DNA of 43,020 nt from Oscillospiraceae bacterium (GTDB lineage: Bacteria > Bacillota > Clostridia > Christensenellales > Aristaeellaceae): assembly GCA_031270865.1 (NCBI GenBank), contig JAISWI010000005.1, forward strand, positions 1 through 43,020, in the 5' to 3' direction. How positions within the stretch are numbered: the stretch's first letter is position 1; each line of letters opens with the position of its first letter. Shown piece by piece: positions 1 to 7,816 of the stretch. Position numbers and translations under genes: made by a program. Below the pieces are notes generated by a model. That model saw only the letters and a program-made list of their open reading frames with translations. It was not told the DNA's origin and made no database searches.

Positions 1-117
1 GCGGGGTTGGGAGCGCTGGGGCGCTGCCCCAGACCCCGCAAGGGGGTTTCACCCCCCTTGACCCCCTGACCAGCGTGACGCTGGACCCTCGTGGCCAGGG
101 TAGTTTGTTCCTCCAGG
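1..117. repeat. Truncated copy of the dispersed palindromic repeat
   Basis: This is the right-hand part of the element seen complete at 21477-21774. It has the CGCTGGGGCGCTGCCCCAG hairpin, the GGGGGTTTCACCCCC hairpin, the arm ending GGCCAGGGTA, and the terminal TGTTCCTCCA at 106-115. The window edge cuts it. It ends 12 bases from the stop codon of prs, so it lies at that gene's 3' end and could form a terminator-like hairpin. That function is inference. Confidence 0.85.
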
Positions 118-128
118 CGCTGTTCTGG

Positions 129-1343
129 CTAAAACAGCCTCATCCCCGTGCGGGCTTGCATATCACGGTAGTCAGCCAACAGCTTCGTTATCCGACCCAC
201 CGGGTTCAACAGATTATTCAACGAACGATCATGGTTGAGTATTGCTACAATATACGACAGATACTTACTCATATCAACCAAGGTAAACCACGACGCGCTG
301 CGCAGCTCCGGCGGCAGATACGACAAATTCGTCGAAAGTACCTTTGTTATCAACCCATCCTTATGCGCCTTATTAAAATCCTCTATCCCGTTCGTAAAAT
401 ACGCGAATGTCGCCGCTACAAAAATCCTCCTGGCCTTACGTATCTTCAGCTCCCTCGCCACATCTACCATCGACTCCCCTGTCGCTATCATATCATCCGC
501 TATTAGCACATCCTTCCCCTCTAGGCTCGCGCCCAAATACTCATGCGCTACAATCGGGTTTCTCCCATTACATATCCTTGTATAATCCCTTCTTTTATAG
601 AACATCCCAATATCTATCCCCAAAACCGATGAATAGTACATATTCCGGCCCATCGCGCCCTCATCGGGTGAAATGATCATCATGTGGTCCTTATCGATGA
701 TCAAATCCTTTTCCGTGTTACACAGCGCCTTTAAATTCTGGTAATACGGCATGATATTCTCAAATCCGCACAACGGGACCGCGTTCTGAACCCTCGGGTC
801 GTGCGCGTCGAATGTTATTATATTTGAAACGCCCATCCGCTCCAATTCTTGCAGCATCAACGCGCAATCCAGCGACTCACGGCTGGCGCGGCGGTGCTGT
901 CTCCCCTCGTACAGCATAGGCATTATAACGTTTATTCGTTTGCATTTTCCGCCTGCCGCGGCTATTATACGCTTCAGATCCTGGTAATGGTCGTCCGGCG
1001 ACATCAGCGCCTGCTGCCCGTACATCTGGAACGCGCAGTTATGCGCTCCCACATCACATAATATATACAAATCATAACCGCGCACGGACTGGCGGATCAT
1101 GCCCTTGGCCTCGCCCGTGCTGAACCTTGGACAGGCGGCTTCCACTAGAAAGCTGTCCCTCTCATATCCCGGCGATGTAAATAGCTCCTCGTCCTTATTC
1201 TCGCGCCCATCCCTCCATCTGATCAGGTAGTTGTTGATCAAGGCGCCTAACTCTTCCGTACCGCGCATCGCGATGATGCCCAGCGGCCCTATCGGCCGCG
1301 TTAAAAATGGATCTTTGGCTGAGTCCCCGTTCTGATCCCACAT
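129..1343 (-). CDS. prs: Ribose-phosphate pyrophosphokinase (PRPP synthetase), long clostridial form
   Basis: The 404-aa product should transfer pyrophosphate from ATP to ribose 5-phosphate, giving PRPP for nucleotide, histidine and tryptophan synthesis in the cytosol. Visible signatures are the ATP-binding stretch MPMLYEGRQHRRASRESL (about 141-158), the divalent-metal motif FDAHDPRVQNA (178-188), ISPDEGAMGR (224-233) and the PRPP loop VLIADDMIATGESMVD (279-294). The usual enzyme has about 315 residues. The extra length is mainly an N-terminal extension and insertions, as I recall for a clostridial subgroup. The ATG follows GAGGTG, 20 bases after rimI, so it is probably the last gene of the galK-to-prs run. 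Its base composition is visibly less GC-rich than its neighbours, perhaps codon bias of a highly expressed gene. Confidence 0.93.
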   Translation of the reverse strand: MWDQNGDSAKDPFLTRPIGPLGIIAMRGTEELGALINNYLIRWRDGRENKDEELFTSPGYERDSFLVEAACPRFSTGEAKGMIRQSVRGYDLYILCDVGAHNCAFQMYGQQALMSPDDHYQDLKRIIAAAGGKCKRINVIMPMLYEGRQHRRASRESLDCALMLQELERMGVSNIITFDAHDPRVQNAVPLCGFENIMPYYQNLKALCNTEKDLIIDKDHMMIISPDEGAMGRNMYYSSVLGIDIGMFYKRRDYTRICNGRNPIVAHEYLGASLEGKDVLIADDMIATGESMVDVARELKIRKARRIFVAATFAYFTNGIEDFNKAHKDGLITKVLSTNLSYLPPELRSASWFTLVDMSKYLSYIVAILNHDRSLNNLLNPVGRITKLLADYRDMQARTGMRLF

Positions 1344-1363
1344 GGTCTGCCATTCACCTCATC

Positions 1364-1873
1364 TCACATAGTCGCGGCGTCGATTCCCCCGCCGCCCAGC
1401 GCTTTTGGTAAATCCTCGCGCGCCATGATCATCGCGTCCTCCCGGTTATCCTCATAATACCTTTTTCTGACCCCCGCGTCAACGAATCCCATTTTTTGGT
1501 ACAGGCCCCTCGCGGCCGCGTTACTCCTGCGCACCTCCAGCGCCATATACGCCAAACCGTTCGCCGCCGCCTCGCCTATCAGCGCCCGCATCAGCTCCTT
1601 GCCGCCGCCCATGCCCCGCAAATCGCTCCTCACCGCTATGTTGGTGACATGCCCCTCGTCAACCACCAGCCACATCCCGGCGTAACCCACCGCCTCGCCG
1701 TCCAGATCCAGCACCAGATACCGCGCGGTCGACGCGTTCTGCGTCAATTCCCTCACGAACGACGCGTACGACCACGGCATGGCGAACGTCTCTCTCTCTA
1801 TGGCGGCCACCGCGTCCACATCCCCAAGCGTCATCGGCCTGACGCTCCAGCGCGGCCGCTCCCGCTCAATCAC
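1364..1873 (-). CDS. rimI: Ribosomal protein S18 alanine N-acetyltransferase RimI (GNAT family)
   Basis: The 169-aa product has a GNAT acetyltransferase fold. The acetyl-CoA loop is seen as VRSDLRGMGGGKELMRALI (about 81-99), followed by MALEVRRSNAAARGLYQKMGFVDAGVRKRYYEDNREDAMIM, the typical RimI C-terminal part. RimI acetylates the N-terminal alanine of ribosomal protein S18, although many bacterial RimI proteins act more broadly. The GTG start overlaps the tsaB stop as GTGA, implying translational coupling. The tsaE-tsaB-rimI order is a well-known bacterial arrangement and supports the name. The first strong start is used; an additional short N-terminal tail precedes the GNAT core. Confidence 0.9.
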   Translation of the reverse strand: MIERERPRWSVRPMTLGDVDAVAAIERETFAMPWSYASFVRELTQNASTARYLVLDLDGEAVGYAGMWLVVDEGHVTNIAVRSDLRGMGGGKELMRALIGEAAANGLAYMALEVRRSNAAARGLYQKMGFVDAGVRKRYYEDNREDAMIMAREDLPKALGGGGIDAATM

Positions 1874-2562
1874 GCGCCTTGCCTCGCTACTCGTTCCCGC
1901 TCAGCCTGCGGCAGCCTAAGGTATATCGGCGTCAACCCGTTATACGTGACTGCCGGGCGATCCTCCGCCAGCAATCCCGCCGCCGACGCCAGCGGACTCG
2001 CGAGCGATTCAGGCAATATAACCGCCCGCCCGCCAAACCTCCCGGCGATCCTATCCCACATAGCCGCCGCGCCGCTCCCCGTGAACGCCGCGCCCCCGTC
2101 CCCCTGAACGCCATCCAGGAACTCCTCCAACGCGCAAGCCGCGTCGTCCGTCAGCCTTACCGGGCTATCCCCTCCGCAATCGAACGCCGCTCCATACACC
2201 TGCCCCGCCCTCGCGTCCAGCAGCGGGCACACCATCCCGAACCCCAGCCCGACCGCCCTCGCCGCCAGAACCTCCAGCGTGTCCAGCCCAACGCACGGTA
2301 TGCCCGCGCCCTGCGCCAACCCACGCGCCGTCGAAACGCCGATCCTTACGCCCGTATACGATCCAGGCCCCGCCACCACCGCTATCCTCTCCACATCGCC
2401 CATGCCCCAGCCCGCCGCCGTCAGCGCGCGCTCAACCAGCGTCATCAGCCGCGCGGAGTGTGTCCGCTCCGCTCTCTCAAACGCCTCGAATATGACGCGC
2501 CTACCATCTATAACGGCCGCGCTTACCGATTCCCCGGAGGTATCCATCGCCAGGACGCGCAC
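1870..2562 (-). CDS. tsaB: tRNA threonylcarbamoyladenosine biosynthesis protein TsaB
   Basis: The product is about 230 aa and an ASKHA-fold partner of TsaD in making t6A at position 37 of ANN-decoding tRNAs. Seen: the N-terminal VRVLAMDTSGESVSAAV strand-turn, HSARLMTLVERAL, VAGPGSYTGVRIGVSTARGLAQG (the classic TsaB motif) and LLDARAGQVYGAAF. An ATG lies upstream at 2631, but it is inside tsaE. I choose the GTG at 2562 because GGGAGG sits 8-9 bases before it, right at the tsaE stop, and because homologues begin at this strand. The stop overlaps rimI. TsaD is not in the window. Confidence 0.92.
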   Translation of the reverse strand: MRVLAMDTSGESVSAAVIDGRRVIFEAFERAERTHSARLMTLVERALTAAGWGMGDVERIAVVAGPGSYTGVRIGVSTARGLAQGAGIPCVGLDTLEVLAARAVGLGFGMVCPLLDARAGQVYGAAFDCGGDSPVRLTDDAACALEEFLDGVQGDGGAAFTGSGAAAMWDRIAGRFGGRAVILPESLASPLASAAGLLAEDRPAVTYNGLTPIYLRLPQAERERVARQGA

Positions 2563-2566
2563 GCGG

Positions 2567-2998
2567 TCACACCTCCCGCCAGATGGCGACGCGCCGCTCG
2601 TTATCCTCGCCGCCGTAATCAATCCGAACATGGAAGCGCCGCCTCGCCCCGCCGAACGCGCCGACGCATCGCTCCGGCCACTCTATCAGCGCTACGCCGC
2701 CGAACGCCTCATCCAGTCCCGCGTCGTAGAACGCCGCCGCTCCATCCAGCCTAAACAGGTCTATATGGTATACCATCAGCCCGCCGGCCGCCCGGCGCGG
2801 CAGCATCAACATGAACGTGGGGGACGGCATGGCCCCGTCAACGCCCAGCGCCCTGGCCACCCCCCGCGCGAACACGCTCTTCCCCGCGCCCATCTCTCCG
2901 CTTAACAGTACCGCGTCGCCGACGGCCAACTCCCCGGCCAGCGACGCGCCCAGCGCGGCCGTCTCATCCTTATTATGGCAAACCGCGTCAAGCTTCAT
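2567..2998 (-). CDS. tsaE: tRNA threonylcarbamoyladenosine biosynthesis ATPase TsaE
   Basis: The 143-aa P-loop ATPase has the Walker A motif GEMGAGKS (about 34-41), the PSPTFMLM switch and VYHIDLFRL, followed by FGGVALIEWPERC, all typical of TsaE (YjeE). It powers turnover of the TsaB-TsaD complex in t6A synthesis. It overlaps the 3' end of the upstream amidohydrolase by 11 bases and is followed by tsaB after 4 bases, so the genes are almost certainly cotranscribed. Length is normal for the family. Confidence 0.94.
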   Translation of the reverse strand: MKLDAVCHNKDETAALGASLAGELAVGDAVLLSGEMGAGKSVFARGVARALGVDGAMPSPTFMLMLPRRAAGGLMVYHIDLFRLDGAAAFYDAGLDEAFGGVALIEWPERCVGAFGGARRRFHVRIDYGGEDNERRVAIWREV

Positions 2999-4139
2999 GC
3001 GCCAGCAGTCCGCGAACGTAGACCCGCCTCACCTTCGTCCGCGCGTCCAGCGGATCGCCTTCATACAGCGCGAAGTCCGCCTCCTTGCCCGGTTCCAGCG
3101 AGCCGAACCTATCGTCCAGACCGATAGCCCACGCCGCGTTTATCGTTATCGCCTCCAGCGCGGCGCGTTCCGGCAATCCATGCCTGACCGCTATCGCGAC
3201 GGTGACGGGCAGGTATTCCAGCGGGATCACCGGGTGATCGGTCATCATCGCGAACCTGATCCCCGCGCCGCTCAGCATTGCCGGGGCCTCATACGTCATG
3301 TTGCGCAATTCTTCCTTGCTTCGGTCGCCGAACAGCGGCCCCAGTATCACAGGACACCGCGCGGCCTTCAGCGCGTCCAGTATCCTCCAGCCTTCGGTGC
3401 AGTGCTCCAGCGTCATGTTGAGCTTGAACTCGTCGCGTATCCTCAGCGCGGTGCGTATGTCGTCGGCGCGGTGCGCGTGCGCCTTGACCCGCAGCTGCCC
3501 GGACAGCGCGGCGGCCAGCGTCTCCTTGCCCAGATCGCGGTCGGGCTGCTTATCCCCCTCCAGAGCCAGCTTGCGCTGATATGACCGCGCGTCCACCAGC
3601 GCCTGGCGCAAAAGCGCGGCGGTGGCCATGCGGGTCATAGGCTCCTTCTTCTGGCTCTCGCCGTAGCAGCGCTTCGGGTTCTCGCCGAAGGCTATCTTCA
3701 GCGCGAGCGGCTCCTTGACCAGCATGTCGTCAAGGCGCGTCCCGGCTGTGCGCATCGCCAGGAACTGGCCGCCCACCACGTTCGCGCTGCCGGGGCCTGT
3801 CGCGGCCAGCGTCACGCCCGACCTTAGCGCGTCCGCGAAGCAGCGGTCCTCCGGGTTGATGGCGTCCAACGCGCGCATCTCCGGGGTTACGGGCTTGGTG
3901 ATCTCGTTGCCGTCGCTTCCGGCCCAGCCGATGCTGTCCTCCCACATGCCCACGTGACAATGCGCGTCGATGATCCCGGGCAGCGCGGTCAGCCCCGACG
4001 CGTCGAACACCTCCGCGCCCAACTCGGGCAGGCCCGTCCCGACCGACACGATCAGGCCGTCGTTGACCAGCATATCCGCGCCGTCCGGGTAGTCCCGGCC
4101 GGCCATGGTCAGGAGTCTCGCGTTCTTGATCAATAACAT
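2988..4139 (-). CDS. Amidohydrolase, imidazolonepropionase-like metal-dependent hydrolase
   Basis: The 383-aa protein is of the amidohydrolase superfamily. Seen: an N-terminal beta-sandwich start (MLLIKNARLLTMAG), the metal-binding DAHCHVG after LPGIIDAH, later histidines in VKAHAHRADDI and LEHCTEG, the catalytic aspartate in MMTDHPV, and the C-terminal FGSLEPGKEADFALYEGDPLDARTKVRRVYVRG return to the sandwich. The substrate cannot be read from sequence; relatives are annotated as imidazolonepropionase-like or dipeptidase-like. ATG follows GGAGGG, one base after galK ends, and its 3' end overlaps tsaE. No functional link to galactose or t6A is evident, so cotranscription may simply reflect packing. 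Confidence 0.85.
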   Translation of the reverse strand: MLLIKNARLLTMAGRDYPDGADMLVNDGLIVSVGTGLPELGAEVFDASGLTALPGIIDAHCHVGMWEDSIGWAGSDGNEITKPVTPEMRALDAINPEDRCFADALRSGVTLAATGPGSANVVGGQFLAMRTAGTRLDDMLVKEPLALKIAFGENPKRCYGESQKKEPMTRMATAALLRQALVDARSYQRKLALEGDKQPDRDLGKETLAAALSGQLRVKAHAHRADDIRTALRIRDEFKLNMTLEHCTEGWRILDALKAARCPVILGPLFGDRSKEELRNMTYEAPAMLSGAGIRFAMMTDHPVIPLEYLPVTVAIAVRHGLPERAALEAITINAAWAIGLDDRFGSLEPGKEADFALYEGDPLDARTKVRRVYVRGLLAHEA

Positions 4140-4140
4140 G

Positions 4141-5427
4141 CTATCCCTCCGTTATCTCCGCGGCCCCTATGGAGCGTATGTCCAGCACGTCGCAGCAGCG
4201 GTCGTCGAACGCGCCGTTCATCTGGCGCGTGAACGCGCCCAGCTTGTCCGTCGGCACGAAGCACAGTATCGTCCCCTCGAACCCGCCGCCGTGCACGCGC
4301 CACGCGCCGTGTCCGCTCAGGCATCGCCGCGCGACCTCCAGCGCCAGCGCGAGCGGCTGCCGATCCCGCCGCGCGTAAACGTTCTGCAGCAATTTCCACG
4401 AGCTTTCGCCGGATTCGATGATCAGCTCGAGGAACCGCGGCAGGTCGTCGCGCTCAAGCGCCCGCGCCTGGTCCGCCACGCGCTGGTTTTCATCGAAATA
4501 ATGCATCGCGCGGAGTATCGCCCGGTCGGACACGCCTTGCCGCCTGATTGAGGCGATGGAGGATTCCACCTGCTCCATGCGGACGCATCGAAGCGTTTCA
4601 TGCCCGAACAGCGCGGCCACCGACCTCATCTCGTTGGGAATCGCGGCGTACTCGTCGTTGAGATCCGCGTGGTCCCCGCCGGGATTGACCACCACGACCG
4701 CGAAGCCCTTCCGCGCGAAATCATACTGGATGGGCGTGACCCGCGCGTCCCCGCCCCTGAAGTCTATCCACACCAGCCCGCCTACCGAGGACGCCATCTG
4801 GTCCATCAGCCCGCTGGGTTTGCCGAAGTATGTGTTCTCCACGTCCTGAGCGATCCTGGCGCGGGTCTTGGCGTCCATCCCGCCGCCGCCGAACAGGTTA
4901 TCCATCACGGTCAGCAGCAGCACCTCGAACGCCGCGGACGAGCTTAGCCCCGATCCTGTCTTAACCCCGCTTGACACCGTCGCGTCGAATCCCTCCGCCG
5001 GGATCCCGCGCTCGCGCAGTCTCGCCAGCGATCCGCGAACAACGGACGCCGAGGTCCGCCGCTCACTCTCCTTGGGCGCGAGGTCATCCAGGTCCACCTC
5101 GACCGGGTCGAAGCCCTCGCTGCGCGCGCGGACGACGCGCAAGCCGTTGGGCGCGGCGGCGGCGACCGCGTCCAGCGATATCGCGGCGGCCAGGACCATC
5201 CCGTGGTTGTGGTCGGTGTGGTTGCCGCCTATCTCGATCCGGCCCGGCGCGGAGAAGAACCTCGGGGCGCGGGCGTTATCCGGGAATAACTGTCCAAACC
5301 GCTTGGCCGCGCGCGCGTAACGCTCAACCTGCGAGACTATCGCCCCCTCGCGGCTGCCGTACATCATCTGGAATTGGTCCCTGACCCGGGGCGACTCCAT
5401 CATCCGCGTTAACTGAACCGATATCAC
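4141..5427 (-). CDS. galK: Galactokinase
   Basis: The GHMP kinase, 428 aa from the chosen start, phosphorylates galactose to galactose 1-phosphate, the first Leloir step. Seen: substrate motif SAPGRIEIGGNHTDHNHG, a variant of GRVNLIGEHTDYNGG; ATP motif VSSGVKTGSGLSSSAAFEV; and the C-terminal GHGAWRVHGGGFEGTILCFV. The reading frame stays open to 5670, but the GTG at 5427 has AAGGAGG nine bases upstream and gives the usual length. A sigma-A-like promoter (5468-5496) would start transcription just before it. The gene diverges from galT. Confidence 0.93.
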   Translation of the reverse strand: MISVQLTRMMESPRVRDQFQMMYGSREGAIVSQVERYARAAKRFGQLFPDNARAPRFFSAPGRIEIGGNHTDHNHGMVLAAAISLDAVAAAAPNGLRVVRARSEGFDPVEVDLDDLAPKESERRTSASVVRGSLARLRERGIPAEGFDATVSSGVKTGSGLSSSAAFEVLLLTVMDNLFGGGGMDAKTRARIAQDVENTYFGKPSGLMDQMASSVGGLVWIDFRGGDARVTPIQYDFARKGFAVVVVNPGGDHADLNDEYAAIPNEMRSVAALFGHETLRCVRMEQVESSIASIRRQGVSDRAILRAMHYFDENQRVADQARALERDDLPRFLELIIESGESSWKLLQNVYARRDRQPLALALEVARRCLSGHGAWRVHGGGFEGTILCFVPTDKLGAFTRQMNGAFDDRCCDVLDIRSIGAAEITEG

Positions 5428-5467
5428 GGCATGAGTCCTCCTTACAGCGAACAATAACGCATACAGC

Positions 5468-5496
5468 ATTTTTTCACGGTTCGGCGGATTTGTCAA
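5468..5496 (-). promoter_or_regulatory. Probable galK promoter
   Basis: On the minus strand, a perfect -35 TTGACA (5496-5491) is followed after 17 bases by AAAAAT (5473-5468), preceded by TG as in an extended -10. Transcription would start near 5461, about 35 bases before the galK GTG. The -35 is strong and the -10 imperfect. Confidence 0.55.
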
Positions 5497-5583
5497 GGCT
5501 TCGGAACAATCGCGGGCAGCTCTCGTCAAACGCGGTGTACCGTCCTGGCGGGGCGGGCGTGGCGGGCGGGGCGGGCAGACGTA

Positions 5584-5612
5584 TTGAATATTCGCCCGCG
5601 AAGCGGTATAAT
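5584..5612 (+). promoter_or_regulatory. Probable galT promoter
   Basis: TTGAAT (5584-5589), a 17-base spacer, and a perfect TATAAT (5607-5612) form a sigma-A promoter. It points at galT, whose TTG start is 59 bases after the -10. It also shows that upstream ATG codons in the open frame, such as 5584 and 5611, cannot be the start. Confidence 0.8.
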
Positions 5613-5670
5613 GCGCGAGTGTACCGCGCCTGGCGGTATATTCAGTGGAAATCGGAACGGAGGCGCTCAC

Positions 5671-7212
5671 TTGCCGGACGCTTCGGACGCGCGGACGATA
5701 AGCCGCGCGATAGAGTCGCTGCTAACATACGGCGTGGAGTCCAGCCTGGCGCTGCCATTGGACATAGCGTACATCCGCAACGCGCTGCTGGACGCCGCGT
5801 GTCTCGCCGCGCCGGAGCCTGGCGCGGCCGGAGACATGGCGGCCGGCGACGCGCTGCGCGTCCTGACGGACCGCGCTGTCGCGTTGGGATTGTGCGAGGA
5901 CGCGCCATCGCCGCGCGAGCGGTTCGCCTCGCGGCTGCTGGGGCTGATGACGCCCAGCCCTGAGGCGTTCCGCCGCAGGTTCGAGGCCATCGAGCGGGAC
6001 GAGGGGATCCGCGCGGCGTGCGCCTGGTTCGGCAGGATATGCGAGGCTAACGGCTACATCGACGCGCGGGCGGCCTCGCGCAACGTCCGCTACTACGCGC
6101 CCTCACCCTACGGCGCGCTGGAGATAACCATCAACGTCGCCAAGCCCGAGAAGGATCCGCGCGACATCGCGGCGCTGGCCAGCGAGCCCGTACGCGCCGA
6201 CTACCCCGCGTGCATGCTGTGCCTGGAGAACGAGGGCTACGCGGGCCGCGCCGGGTACCCCGCCCGCCATACGCTGCGCGCGCTGCCGCTGACGCTGGAC
6301 GGCGACCCATGGCGCTTCCAGTATTCGCCGTACCAATACTTTGAGGAACACTGCATCGCGCTGGACGAGACCCACCGCCCGATGCGCATCGACGCGTCGA
6401 CGTTCCGCAAGCTGTTCGACTTCCTCGACCGCTTCCCGCATTACGCGATCGGCTCGAACGCCGACCTGCCCATAGTGGGCGGCTCGGTATTAAATCATAA
6501 TCACTTCCAGGGCGGGCGGCATGCCTTCCCGATGGAGAAAGCGGGAGCGTTGGCGCGGTTCACCCACCCGATGACCCCGCGGGTCAGCGCGTGCTCGCTC
6601 AACTGGCCGATGAGCGCGGCGCGCCTGTCCAGCCCCGACAGGAACGCGCTGGCGATGCTGGCCGAGCACATCCGCGCGGCGTGGTCGCGCTACTCCGATC
6701 CCGCGCTGGGCATCCACGCCAGCACGGGCGCCACGCCCCACAACACGATCACGCCCATCGCGCGCGTCGGCGGCGCGGGTTACACGCTCGACCTCGTCCT
6801 GCGCAACAACCGCGCCACGGACGAGCACCCGCTGGGGATATTCCACCCCCACGCCGGGCTGCACCACATCAAGAAGGAGAACATAGGCCTGATCGAGGTT
6901 ATGGGGATGTTCATACTGCCGGGCAGGCTGCTGGGGGAACTGAAGGGCCTGCGATCCGCGCTGACCGATGGGATTGGCTTCAAGGCGCGTGAGCCGGGCG
7001 ACCCGCTGGCCAAGCACGACGAATGGATAGAGTCTCTGGTAAGACGGTACGGCAGCCGAATGCCGGAGGACGCGGCGGAACAGGCGCTTCGAGCGGAACT
7101 CGCGCGTAAGTGCGTTAACGTTCTGGAGGACGCGGGGGTATTCAAGCTGGACGCGCAGGGCAGCGCGGGGTTCCTGAGGTTCTTACGCGCGGCGGGATTC
7201 GAGCGGGTATGA
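5671..7212 (+). CDS. galT: UDP-glucose--hexose-1-phosphate uridylyltransferase, class II
   Basis: The enzyme, 513 aa from TTG, exchanges UMP between UDP-glucose and galactose 1-phosphate in the Leloir pathway. It is the class II type of Bacillota. Seen: ACMLCLENEGYAGR, FQYSPYQYFEEHCIAL, the family region ADLPIVGGSVLNHNHFQGGRHAFPMEKA and LRNNRATDEHPLGIFHPH with HHIKKENIGLIEVMG. The TTG at 5671 is preferred over in-frame upstream ATGs, because CGGAGG lies seven bases before it and the strong promoter at 5584-5612 overlaps those ATGs. It diverges from galK and is followed after 7 bases by a HAD phosphatase. Confidence 0.94.
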   Translation: MPDASDARTISRAIESLLTYGVESSLALPLDIAYIRNALLDAACLAAPEPGAAGDMAAGDALRVLTDRAVALGLCEDAPSPRERFASRLLGLMTPSPEAFRRRFEAIERDEGIRAACAWFGRICEANGYIDARAASRNVRYYAPSPYGALEITINVAKPEKDPRDIAALASEPVRADYPACMLCLENEGYAGRAGYPARHTLRALPLTLDGDPWRFQYSPYQYFEEHCIALDETHRPMRIDASTFRKLFDFLDRFPHYAIGSNADLPIVGGSVLNHNHFQGGRHAFPMEKAGALARFTHPMTPRVSACSLNWPMSAARLSSPDRNALAMLAEHIRAAWSRYSDPALGIHASTGATPHNTITPIARVGGAGYTLDLVLRNNRATDEHPLGIFHPHAGLHHIKKENIGLIEVMGMFILPGRLLGELKGLRSALTDGIGFKAREPGDPLAKHDEWIESLVRRYGSRMPEDAAEQALRAELARKCVNVLEDAGVFKLDAQGSAGFLRFLRAAGFERV

Positions 7213-7219
7213 CAATTAT

Positions 7220-7795
7220 ATGAATGTATTTGATTTCGACGGAACGATATACGCCGGAGACAGCACGGCGGACTTCACGCTCTACTGCCTGGCGCGGCAG
7301 CCGCGGATACTCCTCGCGCTGCCGCAGTGGGCGCGGGGCCTCGCGTCCGCGCTGAACGCGCTCCGGACGGATCGCGCCGCGCGTGATATGACCGCGCTCA
7401 AGGAACGCCTCTACGCGTACCTGCCGCTGGTCAGGGACATGCCCGGGACGCTCGACCGGTTCTGGTCAACGCATGGGCGCAAGCTCTACCCATGGTATTT
7501 GGAAATGAAACGCCCCGACGACGTGATCATATCGGCGGGGCCGCGCTTCCTGCTGGAACCTGTATGCCGCGAGCTGGGCGTGTCGCTGATCGCCTCCGAG
7601 GTAGAGCCGTCTACGGGACGATGCTCCAGCCGGAACTGCCGTGGCTCCGTCAAGGCGGAGAGGTTCATGGAGACATACCCCGGCGCCGTTATCGACGCGT
7701 TCTACTCCGACTCTATGTCCGATCTGCCGATGGCCCGGCTTGCCCAACGCGCGTACCTGGCGCGGTATGGGCGCGTCCGGGACTGGCCGCTGTAG
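7220..7795 (+). CDS. HAD-superfamily phosphatase (subfamily IB-like)
   Basis: The 191-aa protein has all four HAD motifs: nucleophile DFDGTIYAGDS at the N terminus (about 4-14), motif II serine in VIISAGP, motif III lysine in GSVKAERF, and motif IV DAFYSDSMSDLPM. The helical cap between motifs I and II suits the SerB-like IB subfamily, which hydrolyses phosphomonoesters of small molecules. The substrate is unknown. It starts 7 bases after galT and is probably cotranscribed, so a sugar phosphate is one guess only. An AT-rich stretch (about 7796-7812) separates it from the convergent aminotransferase. Confidence 0.85.
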   Translation: MNVFDFDGTIYAGDSTADFTLYCLARQPRILLALPQWARGLASALNALRTDRAARDMTALKERLYAYLPLVRDMPGTLDRFWSTHGRKLYPWYLEMKRPDDVIISAGPRFLLEPVCRELGVSLIASEVEPSTGRCSSRNCRGSVKAERFMETYPGAVIDAFYSDSMSDLPMARLAQRAYLARYGRVRDWPL

Positions 7796-7816
7796 TTATA
7801 ATTATATATAACCGCG

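Noticed and set aside
1879-2754. Long plus-strand ORF (291 codons) opposite tsaB/tsaE
   Set aside because: Arg/Pro-rich shadow frame caused by high GC; tsaB and tsaE on the other strand have clear motifs.
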